Shown here: positions 8,286 through 15,463 of the stretch, one piece after another
How positions within the stretch are numbered: position 1 is the stretch's first letter
Layout: the number at the start of each line of letters is the position of its first letter
Assembly (NCBI GenBank): GCA_945878995.1
Contig: CAMCUN010000025.1
Location: 1 to 47,812, forward strand
From: Polaromonas sp. YR568
Lineage (GTDB): Bacteria > Pseudomonadota > Gammaproteobacteria > Burkholderiales > Burkholderiaceae_C
Direction of reading: 5' to 3'
DNA: 47,812 nt
Position numbers and translations under genes: made by a program
The notes under the pieces: model-generated
Seen by the model: only the letters and a program-made list of their open reading frames with translations
Told to the model about the DNA's origin: nothing
Databases searched by the model: none

Positions 8286-9416
8286 GTGTATGGCCATCAC
8301 ATGCGCTGCTCGGTAGCTGTGCTGTCAAACACCCAAGAAATTCACCCATCCGTCCAACTTGCGCGTCTGCACCTCATGAACAACCCAACAAACTCCACCC
8401 TCACACGCCGCCAAGTGCTGGCTTCAGCGGCAGCGCTGGGCGCCATGGCGCCATTGCCCTTCAATGCTTTGGCCCAAAGCGCCCGCGCGCTTTGCTACAA
8501 CTGCCCGCCTGAATGGGCAGACTGGGGCGGCATGCTCAGGCTGATTGGCCAGCGCACGGGCGTGGCGGTTCCGCCAGACAACAAAAACTCCGGCCAGTCG
8601 CTGGCGGCCCTGATTGCCGAAAAAGGCAACCCGGTGGCTGACGTCACTTACCTGGGCGGGCAATTTGGTCCCCAGGCCCGCGACGCAGGTGTGCTCGCGC
8701 CCTTCAAACCAGCCCGCTGGAACGACATTCCTGCCGGCTTCAAGGACCCTGAAGGCTTTTGGTTCACGATTCACTCGGGCACGCTGGGCCTGTTCGTCAA
8801 CACGGCTGCCCTGCGCGGCAAGCCCGTGCCCAAATCATGGAAAGACCTGACCAACCCCCAGTACAAAGGCATGGTGGGTTACCTCAACCCAGCCAGCGCT
8901 GCGGTAGGACAGGTCGGCGTGGTGGCCGTGAACCTGGCTATGGGGGGCAATTACGAGAACTTTGACCCCGCCATTAACTTTTTCAAAGACCTGCAGGCCA
9001 ACCAGCCTGTGGTGCCCACCCAAACCTCGTATGCGCGTGTGATTTCAGGCGAAATTCCCATCTTGCTGGACTACGACTTCAACGCCTACCGCGGCCAACA
9101 CACCGACAAGGCGCCAGTGCAGTTTGTGATTCCGCAGGAGGGCACGGTCTCCCTGCCTTACATCATGGGCTTGGTGGCCAAAGGTCCCAACGCCGACAAC
9201 GGCCGCAAGGTGCTGGACTTTGTGCTGTCAGATGAAGGCCAGCGCCATTGGGCCGCCGCTTACTTGCGCCCAGTGATCGCCTCGGCCATGACGGCCGAGT
9301 CGCGCGCCAAGTTTTTGCCCGACAGCGACTATGCCCGCTCACGGCCGGTGGACGTGTTCCGCCTGGCGGGCGCGGCCAAAACCATTGCCACACGCTACCA
9401 AAAAGAAGTGGTTTGA
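8286..9416 (+). CDS. ABC transporter substrate-binding protein (Fe/2-aminoethylphosphonate-type family), Tat signal
   Basis: This is a periplasmic extracellular solute-binding protein of the AfuA/PhnS-like family. It has a Tat-type signal (TRRQVLASAAALG, residues about 40-52, ending near ALAQS) and the periplasmic-binding fold typical of this family (GLFVNTAAL, SWKDLTNPQYKG, LLDYDFNAYRG). Two starts are possible: GTG at 8286, with AAGGA at good spacing but an odd 30-residue extension before the signal, or ATG at 8376, which starts the signal cleanly but lacks a Shine-Dalgarno. It heads a tight operon with two permeases, an ATPase and a GpdQ-like phosphodiesterase. A phosphodiester ligand such as glycerophosphodiesters is inferred, not shown. 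Confidence 0.85.
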   Translation: MYGHHMRCSVAVLSNTQEIHPSVQLARLHLMNNPTNSTLTRRQVLASAAALGAMAPLPFNALAQSARALCYNCPPEWADWGGMLRLIGQRTGVAVPPDNKNSGQSLAALIAEKGNPVADVTYLGGQFGPQARDAGVLAPFKPARWNDIPAGFKDPEGFWFTIHSGTLGLFVNTAALRGKPVPKSWKDLTNPQYKGMVGYLNPASAAVGQVGVVAVNLAMGGNYENFDPAINFFKDLQANQPVVPTQTSYARVISGEIPILLDYDFNAYRGQHTDKAPVQFVIPQEGTVSLPYIMGLVAKGPNADNGRKVLDFVLSDEGQRHWAAAYLRPVIASAMTAESRAKFLPDSDYARSRPVDVFRLAGAAKTIATRYQKEVV

Positions 9417-10237
9417 TTGTTTTGCGCGAGCGGCAGCTGCTCTTTGCACTGATGCTGCCGGCGGCGATGGTGTTCGCCGCCTTTTTCCTGCTGCCCCTGG
9501 CCCGGCTGGTGGTCATGGGCGGCAGCGGTCCGCTGGGCTGGGCCGCTTATGCCGACATTTTTACCGGCACGCACTACCTGAAAAGCTTTGCGCAGACGAT
9601 TGCCCTGTCTGCCGCCGTGACGGTGTTCACCTTGGTGGTGTCGGGCCTGGCGGGTGTGTTTTTGGAACGCAACCGCTTTACAGGCCATGCGCTGTTGACG
9701 GCCATGCTGACCCTGCCGCTGGCTTTTCCTGGCGTGGTGATCGGCTTCATGGTGATCATGCTGGCTGGGCGCCAAGGCTTGGTGGCCGACATAAGCGACG
9801 CGCTGATCGGCGAGCGCCTGGTGTTTGCGTACTCCATGGCGGGGCTGTTCATGGGCTATGTGTATTTTTCAATACCCCGCACCATTTTGACGGTGATGGC
9901 CGCCGCTGAAAAGCTGGACCCTCGCTTGGAAGAAGCCGCCCGCTCCCTGGGCGCGGGCCCTTTGCGTGTGGTGCGTGACGTGGTGCTGCCCGCCTTGAAG
10001 CCGGCCTTGGTGGCCGCGGGCGCCATTTGCTTTGCCACCTCCATGGGGGCATTTGGCACCGCCTTCACACTGGCCACCCGCATCAACGTGGTGCCCATGG
10101 TGATCTACACCGAATTCACGCTGCAGGCCAATGTGGCCATGGCGGCCGCCTTGTCTTTTGTGCTGGGCGCCATCACCTGGGCGGCCCTGGCTTTTGCACG
10201 CACGCTGACCGGCTCGTCAGTGGCCGCGGCTGGGTAA
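9413..10237 (+). CDS. ABC transporter permease
   Basis: This is an inner-membrane permease of about 274 aa with roughly six hydrophobic segments and the EAA loop EEAARSLGAGPLRVVRDVVLP (around residues 180-200) that docks on the ATPase. No ATG lies near the N-terminus. The first usable start is a TTG at 9413 overlapping the stop of the binding-protein gene, with another TTG at 9422; both give MIVLRERQ- or MRERQ-type starts before the first membrane segment (LLFALMLPAAMVFAAFF). It belongs to the family of iron, spermidine/putrescine and aminoethylphosphonate permeases. Position in the operon fixes its partner proteins. Confidence 0.85.
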   Translation: MIVLRERQLLFALMLPAAMVFAAFFLLPLARLVVMGGSGPLGWAAYADIFTGTHYLKSFAQTIALSAAVTVFTLVVSGLAGVFLERNRFTGHALLTAMLTLPLAFPGVVIGFMVIMLAGRQGLVADISDALIGERLVFAYSMAGLFMGYVYFSIPRTILTVMAAAEKLDPRLEEAARSLGAGPLRVVRDVVLPALKPALVAAGAICFATSMGAFGTAFTLATRINVVPMVIYTEFTLQANVAMAAALSFVLGAITWAALAFARTLTGSSVAAAG

Positions 10238-10249
10238 AAGGCTCAGACC

Positions 10250-11050
10250 ATGCGATCCCGCCGCTCCGTTTGGTTCTGGCTGCAACTGGCGCTGACTTTG
10301 GCGGTCTGCGCGTTTTTGATCGTACCCATTGGGCTGTCTATGCTGGCAGGCGTCACGCAAAACTATTTTCTGGGCCCTTCCCATGGCCTGACGCTGCAGT
10401 GGGTGCTCAAGGTCTGGCAAGACTACAGCGCACCGGTGCTGCTGTCTGTGCAACTCGCCGCCCTGTGCCTGCTGTGCACCTTGGTGCTGGGCATCCCGGC
10501 CGCCTATGTGCTGGCCAAGCGACAAAACGCCTTCACCCGGGCCATCGAAGAGTTGATGGTGATGCCGGTGGCCGTGCCTGGCATTGCCACCGCGCTGGCG
10601 CTCATCGTGACCTACGGCAGCTTGGGCGGCTTTCGCACGCACTGGAGCTTTATCCTCGCGGGCCATGTGCTGTTTACCTTGCCCTTCATGGTGCGCTCGG
10701 TGCTGGCGGTGATGATGTCCATGGACCTGCACACGCTGGAAGAAGCCGCCCGCAGCCTGGGGGCGAACTTTGTACAGCGCTTTTTTGGCGTGGTCTTGCC
10801 CAACTGCCGGGCGGGCATCGTCGCCGGAGCCTTGATGGTGGTCACTTTGTCCTTGGGTGAATTCAACATGACCTTGCTCTTGCACACGCCATTGACCCAA
10901 ACGCTGCCCGTGGGCTTGGCCGACACCTATGCCTCGCTGCGGCTGGAGATAGGCAGCGCCTACACCCTGGTGTTTTTTATCATCATCGTTCCCCTGCTGG
11001 TGGCCATGCAGTGGGCATCGAACGCGGCCAGCCGGGCTCGTTCGGTGTAA
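10250..11050 (+). CDS. ABC transporter permease, second subunit
   Basis: This is a 266-aa inner-membrane permease, the partner of the 9413 product. It has a first membrane segment at about 10-32 and an EAA loop EEAARSLGANFVQRFFGVVLP, plus several further hydrophobic helices. It starts 12 bases after the previous stop. The two permeases share the same fold and EAA spacing and presumably form a heterodimeric channel with the ATPase encoded at 11113. Confidence 0.88.
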   Translation: MRSRRSVWFWLQLALTLAVCAFLIVPIGLSMLAGVTQNYFLGPSHGLTLQWVLKVWQDYSAPVLLSVQLAALCLLCTLVLGIPAAYVLAKRQNAFTRAIEELMVMPVAVPGIATALALIVTYGSLGGFRTHWSFILAGHVLFTLPFMVRSVLAVMMSMDLHTLEEAARSLGANFVQRFFGVVLPNCRAGIVAGALMVVTLSLGEFNMTLLLHTPLTQTLPVGLADTYASLRLEIGSAYTLVFFIIIVPLLVAMQWASNAASRARSV

Positions 11051-11112
11051 GGCTCCTGGCCTGCCCAAGCACGACTCCCACCCCCCTTCAGCCCCAAGCC
11101 AGAGCACCAGCC

Positions 11113-12147
11113 ATGAGCGTGACGATTCAACTAGAGCAATGTGCACGCACCTTTGACAACGGCACGCACGCCCTGGAGCCCACCGACCTCACCATTGAGG
11201 GGGGCGAAACCCTGGTGTTTCTCGGCCCCTCGGGGTGCGGCAAGACCACCACCTTGCGCTTGGTGGCCGGCCTGGACATGCCTGATGCAGGCGGGCGGGT
11301 GCGCTTTGATGGCGAAGATGTCACCGCCCTGCCTATAGAGCGGCGCAACGTCGGCATGGTGTTTCAAAGTTATGCGCTGTTTCCCAACATGAGCGTGGAA
11401 GAGAACATTGCCTACGGCCTGAAAGTGCGCAAGCTGGCCGCCCCCCAGCGTGCAGCGCGCGTGGCGGAGATGCTGGAGATGATGCACATCGGCGAGCTTG
11501 CCCGCCGCCGCATTGGTGAGCTCTCCGGGGGCCAGCGCCAACGCGTGGCGCTGGCGCGCGCGATTGCACCGCGCCCGCGCGTGCTGCTGCTCGACGAGCC
11601 GCTCACCGCGCTGGACGCCAAGCTGCGCGAGACCCTGCGCGTTGACATTGACGGCCTGCTGCGAACCCTGGGCATCACCACCGTGTACGTCACCCACGAC
11701 CAAGCCGAAGCCATGGCCCTGGGTGACCGCATAGCTGTGATGCAAAAAGGCCGCATTGCCCAAATTGGCACGCCCGAGGACATTTACCGCCACCCGGCCA
11801 ACGCCTTTGTGGCCGATTTTGTGGGCACCATGAACAGCCTGAGCGGCACGGTGGAGGACGGCCACCTGGTTTTTTCTGCCGGGCGCCTGCCCTGGCCGCA
11901 CGCCCAGGCGGGCCACTGCACCGTGATGTTTCGCCCTGAGGCCTTGAGCTTGGCCACGCCTGGCACCGGCCATTTCACAGCCACCGTGGTGTCGGCCTTT
12001 TTCCTGGGTGACCATGTGCGCCTGCTGCTCGATGCGGGCAACGGCTCATTGGTGTGCGCCAAGGTGGCAGGCGAGCGCCGCTTCGTCAAGGGTGAACACC
12101 TCCATTTGAACCTCGACCCCACGGCCACCCTGGCCCTGAAGGACTGA
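11113..12147 (+). CDS. ABC transporter ATP-binding protein (spermidine/Fe/phosphonate type)
   Basis: This is a 344-aa ATPase with Walker A GPSGCGKTT (38-46), Q-loop VFQSY (Gln about 85), signature LSGGQ (137-141), Walker B LLLDEP (ending 163) and switch His in VTHDQ (about 195). The C-terminal 100 residues have the layout of a regulatory TOBE-type domain, including MFRPEALSL. The ATG at 11113 starts the conserved fold; the open frame extends further upstream without homology. The phosphodiesterase gene begins two bases after its stop, tying transport to hydrolysis. Confidence 0.92.
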   Translation: MSVTIQLEQCARTFDNGTHALEPTDLTIEGGETLVFLGPSGCGKTTTLRLVAGLDMPDAGGRVRFDGEDVTALPIERRNVGMVFQSYALFPNMSVEENIAYGLKVRKLAAPQRAARVAEMLEMMHIGELARRRIGELSGGQRQRVALARAIAPRPRVLLLDEPLTALDAKLRETLRVDIDGLLRTLGITTVYVTHDQAEAMALGDRIAVMQKGRIAQIGTPEDIYRHPANAFVADFVGTMNSLSGTVEDGHLVFSAGRLPWPHAQAGHCTVMFRPEALSLATPGTGHFTATVVSAFFLGDHVRLLLDAGNGSLVCAKVAGERRFVKGEHLHLNLDPTATLALKD

Positions 12148-12149
12148 AC

Positions 12150-12977
12150 ATGTTGCTTTGCCAAATCAGTGACCTCCACATCAAGGCTGAGCGCAAGCTG
12201 GCCTACGGCCGCGTCGACACCGCCGGCATGCTCGAGCGCTGTGTGGCAGCTATCTTGCGCCTGGCGCCCGCGCCAGACGCGGTGCTGATCACCGGCGACC
12301 TGGTGGACCGTGGCAGCGATGCGGAATATGAGTTGTTGGCTCAGTTGATCGCCCCGCTCAGCACCCAGGGGCATCTGCCGGTGTACCTGATTGCGGGCAA
12401 CCACGACGAGCGAGACGCCTTGCGCCGCAATTTCCCAGCACACACCTACTTGCGCCAGTGGGCACCGTTTGTGCAGTACGCCATTGACGCGCATGCGCTG
12501 CGAATCGTGGCACTCGACACCGTGATTCCCGGCCAAGGCGGTGGCCTGGTGTGCGCTGAACGGCTGGACTGGCTGAACCGCACGCTGTCGCAGGCGCCCG
12601 AGCAACCCACGGTGATCATCATGCACCACCCGCCCTTTGTCACGGGCATAGGCCACATGGACCGCGTGGGCCTGGACAACAGCGACGCGCTTGAAGCGGT
12701 GGTACGGCGCCACCCACAGGTCGAGCGTGTGCTGTGTGGCCACTTGCACCGCTCCATTCAGGCGCGGTTTGGCGGCACGGTGGCGTCCACCTGCCCCAGC
12801 ACCGCTCACCAGGTGGCTCTGGACCTCTCCAGCCCCAGCCCAGACAACTTTGTGATGGAGCCACCGGGCTACCAACTGCATTATTGGAACGGCAAACAAC
12901 TGGTCACCCACACCGCCGTGCTGGGCGACTTTGCAGGCCCGTATCCGTTCCGCACGGCGGGGAAACTGATCGACTGA
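12150..12977 (+). CDS. GpdQ-like glycerophosphodiester phosphodiesterase (class III metallophosphoesterase)
   Basis: This is a 275-aa cytoplasmic binuclear metallophosphoesterase. Metal ligands are visible as SDLH (Asp8, His10), TGD (Asp50), GNHDE (Asn84), MHHPP (about 159-160) and GHLH (198 and 200). The spacing and the segments YGRVDT, PDAVLITGDLVD, STAHQV and FAGPYPF match what I recall of Enterobacter GpdQ (274 aa) better than the cAMP phosphodiesterase CpdA. The expected reaction is hydrolysis of glycerophosphodiesters to glycerol 3-phosphate and an alcohol. It starts two bases after the ATPase stop, so the imported ligand is probably its substrate. A cAMP phosphodiesterase remains the alternative. 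Confidence 0.82.
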   Translation: MLLCQISDLHIKAERKLAYGRVDTAGMLERCVAAILRLAPAPDAVLITGDLVDRGSDAEYELLAQLIAPLSTQGHLPVYLIAGNHDERDALRRNFPAHTYLRQWAPFVQYAIDAHALRIVALDTVIPGQGGGLVCAERLDWLNRTLSQAPEQPTVIIMHHPPFVTGIGHMDRVGLDNSDALEAVVRRHPQVERVLCGHLHRSIQARFGGTVASTCPSTAHQVALDLSSPSPDNFVMEPPGYQLHYWNGKQLVTHTAVLGDFAGPYPFRTAGKLID

Positions 12978-13148
12978 GCGATTCAGACCAGCATCAGCGC
13001 TGGCTTGACTTGCTTTGGCTCGGGCTTTGGCGGACTGGGTGTGGGGTGTCGTCTCAACTTCTCGGCTTTTGCGCCATGTGGCTCTCACAGCTCATGCGCT
13101 TGGCGTCAAAATGCGGATGAACTGTCACCCACCACCAGGAGTTTGCCC

Positions 13149-13544
13149 ATGCCCGCCCACATCACCCACCTTGAAGGCTCGGAATTTCAACGCAGCCGCG
13201 CTTTTTCGCCTGCCGTCATCACCGAAGGCGGGAAAACCATTTGGCTGGCCGGCCAAACCACCACCACCGACTTGGAAGGTCGCGATATATCTGGCCAGTT
13301 TGAGGCCCAGGCGCGCACCTGCTTTGCCTTGATTGAAAAAACGCTGGCGCGCTGCGGCGCCACCTTGGGCAACCTCGTGTCCATGACGGTGTTCATCAAC
13401 GACCCCCGACACGGCGACTCATTTGTGAAGCTGCGCGGCGAGATTTTTGCCGATGGGTGCTTTCCGGGGAGTGCGCTGATCACCGTGTCTCACTTTGCGC
13501 GGCCTGGCATCGTGATTGAGATTCAAGGCATTGCCGTGGTGTGA
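13149..13544 (+). CDS. RidA/YjgF/UK114 family protein
   Basis: This is a 131-aa member of the RidA superfamily. Such proteins deaminate reactive enamines/imines or act as isomerase-like partners in catabolic pathways. Typical features are WLAGQTTT near residue 37, the SMTVFINDPRH segment (about 79-89) and the C-terminal GIVIEIQGIAVV. The usual Arg of true RidA before the final strand is present only as FARPG, so imine deaminase activity is uncertain. The ATG at 13149 follows AGGAG by eight bases; an upstream in-frame extension has no site. It is separated from the phosphodiesterase gene by 171 bases, so it may have its own promoter. Confidence 0.85.
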   Translation: MPAHITHLEGSEFQRSRAFSPAVITEGGKTIWLAGQTTTTDLEGRDISGQFEAQARTCFALIEKTLARCGATLGNLVSMTVFINDPRHGDSFVKLRGEIFADGCFPGSALITVSHFARPGIVIEIQGIAVV

Positions 13545-13667
13545 TCCGCAGGCGCACAAGCGGGCTCAGCGCGTTGGTCCGACCCGAGCGCTTGGCACAG
13601 GCCTTGGCTTGGGTCCACAGCCCCATCAGGGCTTGCTGCCTAAGGTGGTGCTGACGGCCGTGCCTGG
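13545..13667. other. intergenic, no gene recognised
   Basis: This is GC-rich DNA between the RidA-like gene and the BIME array. I see no convincing reading frame, promoter or terminator. Confidence 0.5.
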
Positions 13668-14045
13668 CTGGCTCCTACCCGGCGACCCTAAGATTTTGTA
13701 TTTGCAGGAGCTGGCCTGCCGGCGAATCTTGGCCTGTGGGAATCACCGTTGACCAGCACGATTCGCCAGCAGGCTGGCTCCTACAAGGGGACCCGAGTTT
13801 TTGTTTTTGTAGGGGCTGGCCTGCAGGCAAATCTTGGCGTGTGGGAATCTCCGTTGACCAGCACGATTCGCCAGCAGGCTGGCTCCTACAAGGGGGCCCG
13901 AGTTTTTGTTTTTGTAGGGGCTGGCCTGCCGGCGAATCTTGGCGTGTGGGAATCACCGTTGACCAGCACGATTCGCCAGCAGGCTGGCTCCTACAAGGGG
14001 CCCGCGTTTTTTTTTGTAGGAGCTTGCCTGCAAGCGAATCGTGCC
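13668..14045. repeat. tandem REP/BIME array, 105-bp period
   Basis: Copies of GATTCGCCAGCAGGCTGGCT begin at 13760, 13865 and 13970, an exact 105-bp period. Each is followed by a T-rich spacer and an inverted partner (GTAGGGGCTGGCCTGC...GCGAATC). Partial units flank both ends (13668-13759 and 14012-14045). Alternating inverted REP-like elements of this type form long hairpins and usually lie between genes. Since 105 is divisible by three, several open frames run through it; they are artefacts. Confidence 0.85.
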
Positions 14046-14079
14046 GGGCAACGGGCGTCACCCACAAACACAAGCCGAT

Positions 14080-14221
14080 GTCGCGCCACAGGCGCTACAG
14101 GCCGATGCGCTGAACCGCGCAGCACGCCCAGAAATCGCCGCCTTTGCCCAGGTGGTGGAGAGACTCGCAGCATGAGCTTGCCAGAAGCGGGCTTTTCAGG
14201 CTTGATGCCCTGCTCTTTGCA
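14080..14221 (-). pseudogene. HicB-type antitoxin C-terminal remnant with frameshift
   Basis: On the minus strand 14221-14156 reads CKEQGIKPEKPASGKLMLRV followed by SP, the conserved linker of HicB antitoxins. After a frameshift, 14147-14080 reads AKAAISGRAARFSASAC, similar to the HicB C-terminal ribbon-helix-helix. No N-terminal half or hicA is seen. It adjoins the BIME array. Confidence 0.45.
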
Positions 14222-14461
14222 GTCGCGACGGCAACGGGTGCCTGGCCAGGCTGGCGATGAACGCCGAACTGGCTGTGGTCCGGGGCAGCAGTTTCATTGG
14301 GCCCATGATGTTTCGCGAGGAGCACCTGGACTGCCTGCGAGTGGGGACACGATAGGCTAGGCCAAACCCTTTGTGGACGCCATGCAGTGAATTGTTGGCG
14401 CCGCTCTTGGTTTCGCCGAACCCTTGGAAAAGAGTGCGAATTCGGCAGGGAGGCGGAAACT
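14222..14461. other. gene-poor degenerate region
   Basis: Short open stretches occur on both strands, for example a plus-strand segment reading AELAVVRGSSFIGPMMFREE, but none has a start, length or family signature I can support. It is probably decayed DNA next to the hicB remnant. Confidence 0.3.
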
Positions 14462-15463
14462 TCAAAAAGCTTCTTTCTCCGCTTCCAAATAAGCCAGGCT
14501 GATGTACTTGCCAATGTTGGTCTGGAACCCGTGCATCGTTGGAGCGCGAGCTGCCACACGCGGATCACGCAACACCATGGCTTTGGCCTGGGCCTCGGTC
14601 AGGCTGTCCTTGACGGCTTGCAAACAGGGCTCCCAGATGCCGGCCATAAAAGCACCGTAAGTCTTGAGCAAGTCGCGTTTGGCCTCGCCGTGGCCTGGCA
14701 CCCAAAGCTGCTCGCCAACGGACTTTTCTAGAGCCTGGTAGTACTTGAGGGTGCCCGGATAAGAGCCATCGTCCATGTTGGCAATGCGGTTGGTCATGGC
14801 GATGTCCCCGACGGCTGTGACCTTGTCTTCAAGGACCTGAACACAAAGATCCGACTCGGTGTGCGCGCGCCCATAGTGGTGCATCCGAAAGGTGACATCA
14901 CCAATGCGCACCTCTTGTGTATGGGCCACCACTTTGTTGGGCGCGACCACCTGCGTCCCCGCGGTGGACTGGTTGGTCCAGCGCTCCATCAGACCGCGCC
15001 AGGCGTTGCCCTCCACACCCTTGATCATGGCCTGGGTTTGGGCCAGCGCATAAATGGGCAATTCCCGTCCGAACTCGCGAACGAAGGCATCGTTGCCCAG
15101 CCAGTGGTCGCCATGGAAGTGGCTGTTGAAAATCGCCACCACGGGTTTGTTCGTGACCTTGCGGATCATGCGAATGGCCATCTGGCCGATCTGCAGCGAG
15201 CTGCCCGAGTCCAGAATGACCACGCCGTCCGAGGTAACGACAAAACCCACATTGGACATCATGCCGCGGTTTTCTGGCGTGGGGAACCCGTCGGGGGACA
15301 AGATGTACCAGACCCGCTGCGACAGTTGTGTGGCTGCGATGTCGGCCACGGGCGGGCCCTGAATGAAGTCCTGAGCCTGTTGCGCCAGAACCGAAACCTC
15401 GGGCAGCAGGCTGACGCCCACAGCGGCAGCGCCCAGGGACATAAAGCGGCGACGCGTACTCAT
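14462..15463 (-). CDS. soxH: SoxH-like MBL-fold metallohydrolase
   Basis: This is a 333-aa metallo-beta-lactamase-fold protein with a Tat-like signal (STRRRFMSLGAAAVG) and therefore exported. The zinc motif HxHxDH is seen in NSHFHGDHWLGN (about residues 128-139); further ligands lie in GRAHTESD and VPGHGE. Homologues at the end of sox operons are called SoxH; their role is not settled and they are dispensable for thiosulfate oxidation in Paracoccus. The ATG overlaps the soxB stop (ATGA), showing it is translated with soxB. It is the last gene of the cluster. Confidence 0.85.
   Translation of the reverse strand: MSTRRRFMSLGAAAVGVSLLPEVSVLAQQAQDFIQGPPVADIAATQLSQRVWYILSPDGFPTPENRGMMSNVGFVVTSDGVVILDSGSSLQIGQMAIRMIRKVTNKPVVAIFNSHFHGDHWLGNDAFVREFGRELPIYALAQTQAMIKGVEGNAWRGLMERWTNQSTAGTQVVAPNKVVAHTQEVRIGDVTFRMHHYGRAHTESDLCVQVLEDKVTAVGDIAMTNRIANMDDGSYPGTLKYYQALEKSVGEQLWVPGHGEAKRDLLKTYGAFMAGIWEPCLQAVKDSLTEAQAKAMVLRDPRVAARAPTMHGFQTNIGKYISLAYLEAEKEAF

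Noticed and set aside
11784..13088. 434-aa minus-strand frame opposite the GpdQ-like gene
   Set aside because: It is antisense to a gene with complete metal-ligand motifs, with no domain of its own.
13736..14360. 125- and 203-aa frames through the 105-bp repeats
   Set aside because: The repeat period is a multiple of three, so frames stay open by repetition; there is no family signature and the repeats are REP-like inverted elements.
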